NCBI RefSeq assembly: GCF_003711205.1
Contig: NZ_CP031013.1
Span: forward strand, 3,328,501 to 3,392,500
DNA length: 64,000 nucleotides
DNA from: Polaromonas sp. SP1
Lineage (GTDB): Bacteria > Pseudomonadota > Gammaproteobacteria > Burkholderiales > Burkholderiaceae_C
Direction of reading: 5' to 3'
Shown: piece by piece, positions 41,403 through 49,541 of the stretch
Layout: each line of letters starts with the position of its first letter
How positions within the stretch are numbered: position 1 is the stretch's first letter
Position numbers and translations under genes: made by a program
The notes under the pieces: model-generated
Database searches by the model: none
What the model was told of the DNA's origin: nothing
Seen by the model: the letters and a program-made list of their open reading frames with translations, nothing else

Positions 41403-43130
41403 ATGGCCGACGACCCGACCCGTAACCCAATTTCCGCACCGCCAACCCCGCCCACGCCAGACACCAGCCGCCGGCACCAGATGTTCCCGGTGCTCACCGC
41501 GGCGGAGATTGCGCGCATCCAGCGCTTCGGCACGGTGCTGCAGTTCAAAAAAGGCGACAGGCTGTTTGCCGCCGGTGAGCCCGGCCCCGGCATGTTTGTC
41601 ATCCTCAAGGGCTCGGTCACCATCACCCAGCGCGACGGCCTGGGCCATGTGGTGCCCATCGTCACCCAGGGGCCGGGTGAGTTTCTGGCGGAGGTCGGGC
41701 AGCTCTCAGGCGCACCCGCGCTGGTAGACGGCCATGCCGAAGAGGACGTCGACACCTTGTTGGTGCCGCCCGGCCAGCTGCGCGCCCTGATCATTGCCGA
41801 AGCCGACCTGGGCGAGCGCCTGGTGCGTGCGCTGATTTTGCGGCGCGTGGCGCTGATCGAAGCCGGCGCCAGCGGCCCGGTGCTGATCGGCCAGCCGCAG
41901 TCGGCCGGCGTGATCCGCCTGCAAAGTTTCCTCAACCGCAACGGTGAGCCCAACCACGTCATCGACATCGCCCATGACGCCGGTGCCGCCGCGCTGGCCG
42001 AGCAATACGGCGCTGCGGCGACTGACGTGCTGGCCGTCTGCCCCGACGGCTCAGTGCTGCTCAACCCGAGTGAAGACCAGTTGGCGCGCTGCATGGGCAT
42101 GGTCGACACCGCAGAGCACCCCGAGCTGTTTGACGTGATCGTCGTCGGCGCCGGGCCCGCCGGCCTGGCCACGGCGGTGTATGCGGCCTCCGAAGGTCTG
42201 CAGGTGCTGGTGCTGGATTGCCGGGCCTACGGCGGGCAGGCCGGCGCCAGCGCACGCATTGAAAACTACCTGGGCTTTCCCACCGGTATCTCCGGCCAGG
42301 CGCTGGCCGGCCGCGCATTTGTGCAGGCGCAAAAGTTCGGTGTCGAGATGCTGATCCCCGCGCAAGCCCAGTCGCTGGATTGCGCACACAAGGCGATCAA
42401 GGGCGAGCTGCATTTGAAGCTGACCGACGGCCGCAACCTGCGCGCCAAAACCGTGGTGGTGGCCAGCGGCGCGCGTTACCGCCGGCCCGAGGTGCCGCGG
42501 CTGGAGGAGTTCGAAGGCCGCGGCGTCTGGTATTGGGCTTCGGCGCTGGAGGCCAAGATGTGCAGCCAGACCGAAGTCGTGCTGGTGGGCGGTGGCAATT
42601 CAGCCGGCCAGGCGGCCGTGTTTTTGTCGCAGCACGCGGCCAAGGTCAACATGCTGGTGCGCGGCCCCAGCCTTGCGGCCAGCATGTCGCGCTACCTCAT
42701 TGACCGCATTGAAGCGGCGCCCAACATCGAGCTGCGCCCGAACACCGAGGTCGTGCAACTGCACGGCGACGGCGACGCGGGCCTTTCGGCTGTGACTTGG
42801 CGGCACCGCAAAAACGGCAGCGAACAGGAAGCCGCCGTGCGCAATGTGTTCCTGTTTGTCGGCGCCGACCCGGAAACCAGCTGGCTCACCAGCTGCGGCG
42901 TCGCGATTGATGCGCACGGCTTTGTCATGACAGGCGAGTCCGTCACCTGCAAACACTCCGACTACAAACCCGCCCCGCTGGAGACCAACATCCCCGGCCT
43001 GTTTGCCATCGGCGATGTGCGCAGCGGTTCTGTCAAGCGCGTGGGCGGCGCGATAGGCGAGGGCGCTGCTGCGGTGGCGATGATTCACCAACACCTGGCG
43101 GCGATGGAACGTGCAGCGGCTGCTGCCTGA
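41403..43130 (+). CDS. Cyclic-nucleotide-domain / thioredoxin-like / thioredoxin-reductase-like fusion flavoprotein
   Basis: A 575-residue three-part protein. Residues about 30-145 form a cNMP-binding-type domain (FKKGDRLFAAGEPGPGMFVILKGSV). Residues about 155-235 resemble a thioredoxin/glutaredoxin fold. From 242 there is a thioredoxin-reductase-like module: FAD motif VVGAGPAGLATA (about 247-258), LDCRAYGGQAGASARIENYLGFPTG, NADPH motif LVGGGNSAGQAA near 395 and C-terminal GLFAIGDVRSGSVKR. The CxxC pair of true thioredoxin reductase is missing. ATG at 41403 is supported by GGAG at 41392. A UBP zinc finger gene follows after 22 bases. It may be a redox sensor or reductase gated by a nucleotide. 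Confidence 0.9.
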   Translation: MADDPTRNPISAPPTPPTPDTSRRHQMFPVLTAAEIARIQRFGTVLQFKKGDRLFAAGEPGPGMFVILKGSVTITQRDGLGHVVPIVTQGPGEFLAEVGQLSGAPALVDGHAEEDVDTLLVPPGQLRALIIAEADLGERLVRALILRRVALIEAGASGPVLIGQPQSAGVIRLQSFLNRNGEPNHVIDIAHDAGAAALAEQYGAAATDVLAVCPDGSVLLNPSEDQLARCMGMVDTAEHPELFDVIVVGAGPAGLATAVYAASEGLQVLVLDCRAYGGQAGASARIENYLGFPTGISGQALAGRAFVQAQKFGVEMLIPAQAQSLDCAHKAIKGELHLKLTDGRNLRAKTVVVASGARYRRPEVPRLEEFEGRGVWYWASALEAKMCSQTEVVLVGGGNSAGQAAVFLSQHAAKVNMLVRGPSLAASMSRYLIDRIEAAPNIELRPNTEVVQLHGDGDAGLSAVTWRHRKNGSEQEAAVRNVFLFVGADPETSWLTSCGVAIDAHGFVMTGESVTCKHSDYKPAPLETNIPGLFAIGDVRSGSVKRVGGAIGEGAAAVAMIHQHLAAMERAAAAA

Positions 43131-43152
43131 TTGACGTTTTCTGGAGTTCTCT

Positions 43153-43413
43153 ATGCGTATCAAACCCTGTACCCATGTCCCCGCCGAGATTCATGGCCCG
43201 AATTCAAGAGGCTGCGAAGAGTGCCTGAAGATGGGGGATACCTGGATGCACTTGCGGCTCTGCGTGCACTGCGGCCATATCGGCTGCTGCGACGACTCGA
43301 AAAACAAACACGCCAGCAAACACCATGCGGCAACAGGCCATGCGGTGATCCAGTCGTTTGAGCCGGGTGAGAGTTGGATGTGGTGCTACGAGCACAAGCT
43401 GCAGGTGGGTTAG
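43153..43413 (+). CDS. UBP-type zinc finger protein
   Basis: An 86-residue protein that is essentially a single ZnF-UBP domain, a fold known from eukaryotic deubiquitinases where it binds the free C-terminus of ubiquitin. Likely zinc ligands are Cys6/His8, Cys21/Cys24, Cys37/Cys40, Cys45 and His residues around 53-63 (CVHCGHIGCCDDSKNKHAS). GGAG sits before the ATG. It lies 22 bases after the three-domain flavoprotein, so the two are probably cotranscribed. Bacteria of this group lack ubiquitin; the partner may be another protein tail or the flavoprotein itself. Confidence 0.9.
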   Translation: MRIKPCTHVPAEIHGPNSRGCEECLKMGDTWMHLRLCVHCGHIGCCDDSKNKHASKHHAATGHAVIQSFEPGESWMWCYEHKLQVG

Positions 43414-43447
43414 CCCCAACGTAGTTCATTGAAGTGCTGCTACAACC

Positions 43448-43540
43448 CCGTTCGGGCTGAGCTTGTCGAAGCCTGTTTGCGCTCTCGCGACCCTTCGCCC
43501 CTTCGACAAGCTCAGGACAGGCCAAGCTCAGGGCGAACGG
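43448..43540. repeat. REP-type inverted repeat, copy C
   Basis: Left arm CCGTTCGGGCTGAGCTTGTC; right side CTTCGACAAGCTCAGGAC followed by AAGCTCAGGGCGAACGG. Three half elements are present, as if one palindrome inserted beside another. It lies between the zinc finger gene and a small leftward gene. Confidence 0.88.
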
Positions 43541-43560
43541 TTGTGCGGGCAGTATTTGGG

Positions 43561-43812
43561 TTAGCCCGCGCCGTCCGGCTTTTGCGTGGTCTTGGTGAAT
43601 TCGGTCGAAGCCACCATCACCGGGCTGGATTTGGGGCTGCGCTGCCAATGCTCATCGGCTGCTTTTTGAACAGCCGCCTTGTCGTAAGCGCCTTTCGACA
43701 GATCAGCCCACACATGCTCGTAGGCCCGGCACCACGCGTCGTGGGCTTCATTGATCTTCTCTTCGGAGAGCTCCGGCGCTGGTTCTGGCTCGGGGGTGGG
43801 GTCGGGTGTCAT
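43561..43812 (-). CDS. Small hypothetical protein
   Basis: An 83-residue acidic protein, MTPDPTPEPEPAPELSEEKI, followed by a helical NEAHDAWCRAYEHVWADLSKGAYDKAAVQKAADEHWQ and a polar tail. It has no signal peptide or membrane segment. I do not recognise it. A proline/glutamate-rich leader and a tryptophan-rich helix suggest a real small protein, but coding status rests only on composition. It is next to REP copy C. Confidence 0.55.
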   Translation of the reverse strand: MTPDPTPEPEPAPELSEEKINEAHDAWCRAYEHVWADLSKGAYDKAAVQKAADEHWQRSPKSSPVMVASTEFTKTTQKPDGAG

Positions 43813-43891
43813 AAGGTCATCCTAGCCAGCCCGCTGCAGTGAGTCCACGCCGGCAGTCGTTTTGCGGTGTCGGCTTACAAGCGGATGGAAC

Positions 43892-44536
43892 TCACGGGTT
43901 TTGGTAGACCTTGTCGCTGTGCGGCGCCGCCACAAACTCCGGCAACTGCTCAGCCCGCGCCGAGAACTCCCGCAAGGCCGGGTAATCCGCCGCATTCACC
44001 ACCTCGGGAATCATCGCCTGCGTGAAGTGCCACACGATGCCGACGGTGACGCCGTCCTGGCCCATGGTGTCACTGGTCATGGCCAGTGGCTTGCGTTGCA
44101 GCTCTGACTCCAGTTCGCCATAGGCCGCCAGCAGCTGGGTGGTCACGCGTGAGACCCAGGGCTGGTGCAGTTTTTCAGCAGGGCGCAGCATGCGTTCATA
44201 CACAATCTGCACACTTTTTTCACAGGCGGCCAGGGCCAGACCGATGACGCGCAGGGCCTGCTGGCGCTCGGCAATCGTGGCCGGCATCAGGCTTCTGTGG
44301 GCCGGGGCCTGGGCGGCCAGCGCCTCGGCGTAGTCGATGATGAGCGTGGAATCCATCAGCACGGTGCCGTCGTCGCAGACAAGGCTGGGGGCCTTGACCA
44401 CCGGGTTGATGCTGCGGAATTTCTCGAACGTGCTGAACACCGAGACCGACTGGTGTTCAAAGCGCAGGCCGAGCAATTGCAGCGAGATGGCTACGCGGCG
44501 GACGTAGGGCGAGTCGAGCATTCCGATGAGTTGCAT
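43892..44536 (-). CDS. Glutathione S-transferase family protein
   Basis: A 214-residue cytosolic GST-like protein. The N-terminal thioredoxin-like domain has MQLIGMLDSPYVRRVAISLQLLGL and the cis-proline segment VKAPSLVCDDGTVLMDSTLIIDY with the glutathione-binding DS motif. An all-helical domain follows. Ser9 in DSPYVRR is a plausible catalytic residue. ATG at 44536 is at the family start; the open frame to 44584 lacks support. No partner gene indicates its substrate. Confidence 0.9.
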   Translation of the reverse strand: MQLIGMLDSPYVRRVAISLQLLGLRFEHQSVSVFSTFEKFRSINPVVKAPSLVCDDGTVLMDSTLIIDYAEALAAQAPAHRSLMPATIAERQQALRVIGLALAACEKSVQIVYERMLRPAEKLHQPWVSRVTTQLLAAYGELESELQRKPLAMTSDTMGQDGVTVGIVWHFTQAMIPEVVNAADYPALREFSARAEQLPEFVAAPHSDKVYQNP

Positions 44537-44617
44537 GGGGGTTCCTTTTGCGGGGCTTGGCGGGTAGCTGTGACATCGTATCAAGGGTGTTGTTCTTGTT
44601 TTTTACTGGGCTTTTGT

Positions 44618-44889
44618 TGAGGACGGCTGGCCGGGGGTTGCCCGGCGGCAACTCACTTTCTTTTGCTTCGCCAAAAGAAAGTAAGCAAAGAAAAGGCGAC
44701 CCTGGCTCCTGCGTCCCTTCGCTTCGCTACGGGCAACCTGCGGTGCTCAGCCCAGCCGGGGTCAAAAACAACTCGCTTCGCTCAAACAAGTTTTTGCCCT
44801 GATCCGTCTGGTCTTCCGCTCCTCGGCGCATCCACAAGGGGCAATCGGGAGCGGGGACCAAAGACAAATACCAATACCAATACCAACAA
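44618..44889. repeat. Left arm of a large imperfect inverted repeat
   Basis: Starts with TGAGGACGGCTGG, runs through CGGCAACTCACTTTC, AAAAGAAAGTAAGCAAAG and TACGGGCAACCTGCGGTGCTC, and ends in a tandem run of ATACCA-type units. It pairs with 44920-45253. The whole 749-base gap from 44537 to 45285 is made of these arms and contains no convincing gene. Confidence 0.85.
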
Positions 44890-44919
44890 GGACTGGCCGT
44901 GGCAAGTCTTTGTTTCTTC

Positions 44920-45253
44920 AGGTATTCGGTATTGGTATTCCTGTCTCCACCCCCCTTCTGGATGCGCCGAGGAGCGGAGATTCAGGCGGATCAGGGATCG
45001 CGTTGTTTGAGCCGCAGGCGAGTTTAGCGAGACCCCGCCTGAATCGAGCACCGCAGGTTGCCCGTAGTGAAGCGGAGGGACGCAGCCAGCAGGGTCGCCT
45101 TTCTTTTGCTTACTTTTGGTGTTTGCGTAACTTCGCTACGCGAAGTGAGCAAACCCCGCGCGCATAGCGCGCCTTTGGCGAGCAAAGAAAACCCGCTTTG
45201 CGGTTTCGGTAAAAGTGAGTTGCCGCCAGGCAACCCCCGGCCAGCCGTCCTCA
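44920..45253. repeat. Right arm of the large imperfect inverted repeat
   Basis: The reverse complement carries the same ordered blocks as the left arm (ATACCAATACC, CTCCTCGGCGCATCC, TACGGGCAACCTGCGGTGCTC, GTAAGCAAAAGAAAGGCGACC, CGGCAACTCACTTT, TGAGGACGGCTGG). It also has about 60-80 extra bases of small GC-rich palindromes such as GCGCGCATAGCGCGC. The two arms are separated by only about 30 bases. Confidence 0.85.
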
Positions 45254-45285
45254 TTAACGATAACGCCGTAAAAATCAACAACGGC

Positions 45286-46659
45286 CTAAATCAAGCGCTT
45301 GATCGCCCGCTTGCGCCACACGAGGCGGTAATACGCCGTCTGCAAACCCAGCATCGCCACAAAGGTCACCGGGTAGGCCATCCAGATCCCGTTGATGCCG
45401 ATGCGGTGGCTCATGAACCAGGCCACGGGAACCTCGATCAAGGCGATGCAGAAAATCGAAATACCCATGGGCACCCAGACCGTGCCGCTGGCGCGCATCA
45501 CGCCCGACACCACCCCCTGCATGCCGAAGACCACGCTGCTCCACAGCATGATGTGCAGCAGGGTTTGCGACAGCTCGATCACCGGCTCGCTGGTGATGAA
45601 AAAGCCCATCAGGTGGCGCGAGAAAAGATAGCCCAGCAACACCAGCACGCCGGTCAGCGCCAGGTTCATCTGCAGGCCGGTGCGCGTGATGGCGCCCAGC
45701 TTGTCGGTGCGGCCCGCGCCAATGGCCTGCGCGCCGAGGACGGAGGCGGTGATGGCGATCGAAATCGCCGGGAACTGCACATAGGCCACGACCTGGTTCA
45801 CCGCGCCGTACGCCGCCGTGGCGCTGGAGCCGTAGCCGTTGACCAGCGAGAGCAGCGCGATCTCGGCCAGCGAGATGACGATGAGCTGCACACCGGTGGG
45901 TATGCCGACTTTCAGCACGGTCTTGAGGATGGCCGGGTTCACGCGCAGGTGCCGCCTGAACTCGGCGTCAGGCGCCAGCGGGCTCTTGATGCGGTGCAGG
46001 CGCCAGGCCAGCCAGCCGGCCGCGACGATGAAGGACACGATGGTGGCAATGGCGCTGCTGGCCACACCGAGTTGGGGCAAGCCGCCCCAGCCGAGGATGA
46101 GCGCAGGCGTCACCACGAGGCCGCAGGCTGTTGAAATGCAGAGCGTGTAGAGCGGCGTCACGGTGTCGCCCACACCGCGCAGCATGGACGTGGACAGCAG
46201 GAAGACGAAGAGCGCGGGCATCGCCATCAGCATGATGCGGGCATACAGCGTGGCGTCGGCCAGGATGTCGGGCGGCGTGCCCAGCGCCTTGAGAAGCGGC
46301 GCGGTGAAGGCGCCGCCGAAGATCGCCACCAACAGGCCAAAGCCCGCGCCTACCGCCAGCGTGGTGCCGGCAACGGCCTTGACCTTGCTCGTATCGCGAG
46401 CCCCCCAGGCCTGGCCGATCAGCACCGACGCGCCTGCGCCCAGCCCGATGGTGAAGGCAATGAAGAAAAACATGATGGGGAAAAAACTGGTCACGGCCGC
46501 CAGCGCGCCCACGCCAATCATCTGCCCGATGTAGATGTTGTTGATGGTGCCCGAGAGCGACTGCAGGATGTTGGCCAGCAGCATCGGGCCGAGGAAGGCC
46601 GCGAAGGTCTTCCACATCGGCACGCTGTCGCTCAGGGCTTTGGGCGCGATCGGTTTCAT
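45286..46659 (-). CDS. MATE-family multidrug/metabolite efflux transporter
   Basis: A 457-residue membrane protein with twelve segments in two homologous halves. FLGPMLLANILQSLSGTINNIYIGQMIGVGALAAVTSFFP is typical of the bacterial MATE N-terminus, and the second half opens with VLKVGIPTGVQLIVISLAEIALLS. It exports cationic compounds by sodium or proton exchange. Its start overlaps the end of the DUF2239 gene by four bases (ATGA), so the pair forms a translationally coupled operon. Substrate unknown. Confidence 0.92.
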   Translation of the reverse strand: MKPIAPKALSDSVPMWKTFAAFLGPMLLANILQSLSGTINNIYIGQMIGVGALAAVTSFFPIMFFFIAFTIGLGAGASVLIGQAWGARDTSKVKAVAGTTLAVGAGFGLLVAIFGGAFTAPLLKALGTPPDILADATLYARIMLMAMPALFVFLLSTSMLRGVGDTVTPLYTLCISTACGLVVTPALILGWGGLPQLGVASSAIATIVSFIVAAGWLAWRLHRIKSPLAPDAEFRRHLRVNPAILKTVLKVGIPTGVQLIVISLAEIALLSLVNGYGSSATAAYGAVNQVVAYVQFPAISIAITASVLGAQAIGAGRTDKLGAITRTGLQMNLALTGVLVLLGYLFSRHLMGFFITSEPVIELSQTLLHIMLWSSVVFGMQGVVSGVMRASGTVWVPMGISIFCIALIEVPVAWFMSHRIGINGIWMAYPVTFVAMLGLQTAYYRLVWRKRAIKRLI

Positions 46660-47249
46660 TCGGCGCTCCAGCTGGCGGCGGCAAGTTTGGCCAGTTGGAT
46701 GCGCACATCTTCAGGCCAGGGCGCGACCAGGTTGTCGAACCGGGCTTTGTCGCCGGCAAACAGCGCACGCGTGGCTTCTTCAAAGCCGGCAAAATCGCCC
46801 GCCATTTCGCTCATGAAGCGGTAGGCGTTCTCGCGCGAGGCGCGCACGCTGACACGGCCTTCGCTCGCCTTGCGGGATTCGTCGACCAAACGGCGCAAGG
46901 TGACGGAGGCGCCGCCCGGCTGGCTGCCCAGCCATTCCCAGTGGCGCGGTAGCAGGGTGACTTCACGCGCGACCACGCCGAGTTTGGGGCGGCCCACCGG
47001 GCGCGGTGCAGCCGCTTCTTCGGCCGGGGCGGGTGAGGCGGGTGAGGGCGCCGGCTCCGCTTCGGGGCGCAGGTCCAGGTCGATGCGCTCGCCGGTGGTG
47101 TCGTTGAAAACGCGGATCAGCGTTTCTTCGGTGGTGAACAACTTGCGCAGCGCGTGCACGACCTGCGTGCGGTCGCCGGCGGCGACTTGCCGGAAGCCTG
47201 CAAAGGCAACCAGGCGCGGAGAACTGTCGGGTGATGAAAGAGATGACAT
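46656..47249 (-). CDS. DUF2239 family protein
   Basis: A 197-residue soluble protein whose sequence fits the DUF2239 family: LVAFAGFRQVAAGDRTQVVHALRKL at the start, GRPKLGVVAREVTLLPRHWEWLGSQPGGASVTLRRLVDE in the centre and FMSEMAGDFAGFEEATRALFAGD near the end. A proline/alanine/glutamate-rich linker lies at about 60-80. Its biochemical role is unknown. Translational coupling to a MATE exporter and an AT-rich palindromic region upstream suggest a regulated exporter unit, in which this protein may be a regulator or accessory. Confidence 0.87.
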   Translation of the reverse strand: MSSLSSPDSSPRLVAFAGFRQVAAGDRTQVVHALRKLFTTEETLIRVFNDTTGERIDLDLRPEAEPAPSPASPAPAEEAAAPRPVGRPKLGVVAREVTLLPRHWEWLGSQPGGASVTLRRLVDESRKASEGRVSVRASRENAYRFMSEMAGDFAGFEEATRALFAGDKARFDNLVAPWPEDVRIQLAKLAAASWSAE

Positions 47250-47332
47250 GGAGAGGGACTCGTGAAAGGCTTTAAAAGGCTGTTAAAAGGCTCAACAGGA
47301 AGGCAAAACGGAAGCAAAAGTGGATTAATTAA

Positions 47333-47364
47333 ATCCGGGTGAATTAATTCTATAACACCCGGAT
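47333..47364. promoter_or_regulatory. AT-rich region with ATCCGGGTG palindrome between DUF2239 and metN
   Basis: ATCCGGGTG (47333-47341), 14 bases containing GAATTAATTC, and CACCCGGAT (47356-47364) form a perfect inverted pair. A further half-like GCCGGGTT lies near 47388. The 310-base gap (47250-47559) is markedly AT-rich against its surroundings and should hold promoters of both divergent operons. No gene was found in it. Confidence 0.6.
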
Positions 47365-47559
47365 ATAAATTGTCCAGAAGAATTTTAGCCGGGTTAAATT
47401 GCACGGTATTCTTGTTCTATATCCGAAATCAATCTAATTACCTTATTTAATATTCTTTTGAGTTTGAGGTTTAAGCCTTTACATTCCCTACCTGTTCAAA
47501 AAGAGCCGGCACTTTCCACAAGAAAGAAGGGCGGCAGAAAAAAAGGTCAGCGGATTTTC

Positions 47560-48711
47560 ATGATCGAGCTCAAGGGTATTTTTCAAACCTACAAGGGTCC
47601 CACGGGCCCGGTCCAGGCGCTCCGGGGTGTGGACCTTCATATCCAGCCGGGCGAGGTCTACGGCATCATCGGCCGCAGCGGCGCAGGCAAAAGCTCGCTG
47701 GTGCGCGTCATCAACCTGCTGAACCGGCCCACCGAAGGCCAGGTGCTGGTGGGCGGGCGTGAGCTGACTTCGCTGAACGGCGACGCCCTGCGTGTGGCGC
47801 GCCGCGACATCGGCATCATCTTCCAGCACTTCAATTTGCTGTCGTCCCGCACGGTGTACGGCAACGTAGCCTTGCCGCTTGAGATCGCCGGCTTGTCCGC
47901 GGACGAGATCAAGGCCCGCGTGGGCCCGCTGCTGGAGCTGGTCGGCCTGAGCGCCCTGGCTGACCGCTACCCGGCGCAGATCAGCGGCGGGCAAAAGCAG
48001 CGCGTCGGCATTGCGCGCGCCCTGGCCAACCGGCCCAAGGTGCTGCTGTCGGATGAGGCCACTTCGGCGCTGGACCCGGAAACCACACGCTCCATCCTCG
48101 GCCTGCTGCGGCAGATCAACAAGGAATTTGGCCTGACCATCGTGCTGATCACGCACCAGATGCAGGTCATCAAGCAGGTGGCCGACCGCGTGGCGGTGAT
48201 TGACGCAGGGCGCATCGTTGAAAGCGGGCCGGTGATCGATGTCTTCACCCGCCCGCAGCATGAAACCACCCGCAGCCTGATCGCTGAGATCGTGCCGCAA
48301 GACTTGCCCGACAGCGTGCTGGCGCGCATCCGCACGCTGATGAGCGCAGAGCACGCCGAAGAAGGGCAGTTGCTGCGCCTGGCGTTTGCGGGTGACGAAT
48401 CGGATCGGCCGCTGCTGTCGGACGTGATTCGCCGCTTCGGCATTGACCTTTCCATCGTGCACGGCCAGGTGGACGAAATCCAGGGCAAGCCCTTCGGCTC
48501 GCTCGCGGTGTTTGCGCGCGGCGCGCGTGAGCAGCTCAACGCAGCCGTGGCGCACCTGCGCGGCGCGGGTGTGCATGTCGACCAGGTCGGCGCGGATTTG
48601 CCTGGAGGCGGTGCGCCGCGCCGGGCCGCCCCAAGCAAGCACAGCCCCCTCGGGGGGCAGCGCATTACACAAAGTGAAAAGCGTGGGGGCTCGTTAATTC
48701 ATGTTCAGTAA
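47560..48711 (+). CDS. metN: Methionine ABC transporter ATP-binding protein with repeat-derived C-terminal tail
   Basis: A 383-residue ABC ATPase for D/L-methionine import. Walker A GRSGAGKS (38-45), the signature [15 protein letters not shown] and Walker [13 protein letters not shown] are present. The C-terminal NIL domain, which senses methionine, follows from about residue 265. ATG at 47560 is preferred over an upstream 47458 because homology begins there. The last 35 or so residues ([16 protein letters not shown] and on) exceed the normal MetN length and are translated from an interspersed GC-rich repeat. The stop overlaps metI by 11 bases. Confidence 0.93.
   Translation: MIELKGIFQTYKGPTGPVQALRGVDLHIQPGEVYGIIGRSGAGKSSLVRVINLLNRPTEGQVLVGGRELTSLNGDALRVARRDIGIIFQHFNLLSSRTVYGNVALPLEIAGLSADEIKARVGPLLELVGLSALADRYPAQISGGQKQRVGIARALANRPKVLLSDEATSALDPETTRSILGLLRQINKEFGLTIVLITHQMQVIKQVADRVAVIDAGRIVESGPVIDVFTRPQHETTRSLIAEIVPQDLPDSVLARIRTLMSAEHAEEGQLLRLAFAGDESDRPLLSDVIRRFGIDLSIVHGQVDEIQGKPFGSLAVFARGAREQLNAAVAHLRGAGVHVDQVGADLPGGGAPRRAAPSKHSPLGGQRITQSEKRGGSLIHVQ
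48601..48690. repeat. GC-rich repeat forming the metN C-terminal tail
   Basis: The stretch has GCCCCAAGCAAGCACAGCC, then CCCCTCGGGGGGCAGCGC and a GTGAAAAGCGTGGGGGCT end. This is a common intergenic repeat style of Comamonadaceae (compare CCCCTTGAGGGG at 16080). Here it is translated, extending MetN before metI starts. Confidence 0.65.
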
Positions 48712-49366
48712 TTTCTCGCAAGCATTGCTCGAGCTCTTTGTCAGCTCGCTGTGGGAGACCATCGTCATGGTCGGCATCTCGGGCCTGGTGGGCGCGCTCA
48801 TCGGCATCCCGCTGGGCGTGTTTTTGCGCCTGACGGACCAAGGCGGCGTGCTGCAGAACGCGGCCACGAATCGCGTAGTGGGCGGCATTGTGAATGCGGT
48901 GCGCTCCACGCCTTTCATCATTTTGCTGGTGGCCATCATTCCGTTGACGCGTTTTCTCACGGGCTCGTCCATCGGCACGGCGGCGGCGGTGGTACCGCTC
49001 ACGATTGCGGCGGCGCCCTTTATTGCGCGGCTGGTGGAAACGTCCTTGCGTGAAGTCGACCACGGGTTGATCGAAGCCGCTTTGGCCATGGGCGCGACCA
49101 CGCGGCAGATCGTACTCAAGGTCTTGCTGCCCGAAGCGCTGCCCGGCATCGTTGCCGGCCTGACCATCACTTTTGTGAGCCTCACCGGTTACTCCGCCAT
49201 GGCTGGCGCGATCGGCGGCGGCGGCCTGGGCGACCTGGGCATCCGCTACGGCTACCAGCGCTTTTTGCCGGAGGTCATGCTGGCCGTGGTGCTGGTGCTG
49301 ATCCTGTTTGTGCAGGCGGTGCAAAGCCTGGGCGACTGGGCTGTGCGCAGGCTGAGCCACAAGTGA
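48701..49366 (+). CDS. metI: Methionine ABC transporter permease
   Basis: A 221-residue permease with five hydrophobic segments. The ATG is followed by [31 protein letters not shown], and the EAA coupling loop [30 protein letters not shown] is clear. The gene overlaps the metN end by 11 bases. It is separated from metQ by 175 bases containing repeat copy 9, which could lower or terminate readthrough into metQ. Confidence 0.95.
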   Translation: MFSNFSQALLELFVSSLWETIVMVGISGLVGALIGIPLGVFLRLTDQGGVLQNAATNRVVGGIVNAVRSTPFIILLVAIIPLTRFLTGSSIGTAAAVVPLTIAAAPFIARLVETSLREVDHGLIEAALAMGATTRQIVLKVLLPEALPGIVAGLTITFVSLTGYSAMAGAIGGGGLGDLGIRYGYQRFLPEVMLAVVLVLILFVQAVQSLGDWAVRRLSHK

Positions 49367-49420
49367 GGCCGCCCATGAACACCCTGCAGATTTGGCAGAT
49401 CGGCACGCGATGTTGAGCTT

Positions 49421-49487
49421 GCTATTGTTTTGATAGCTGCTTACCCATATAGCCATTGGGCTAGAGCCTTATTTTCCTTAAATTTCT
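49421..49487 (+). repeat. Interspersed GCTAT-N7-ATAGC element, copy 9
   Basis: A perfect GCTAT-N7-ATAGC, then TGCTTACC, an ATAGCCATTGGGCT loop, GAGCC and a TTATTTTCCTTAAATTTC tail. It lies within metNIQ, 54 bases after metI and 54 bases before metQ. Confidence 0.85.
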
Positions 49488-49541
49488 TTCTGCGACCGCA
49501 AGGCCGCATTCACTTTATCCTCTTCTTCACAAGGCAACACC

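Noticed and set aside
44537..45285. Several short open frames of 80-115 codons
   Set aside because: All lie within the arms of the large inverted repeat, encode low-complexity or Arg/Ser-rich peptides and have no ribosome sites.
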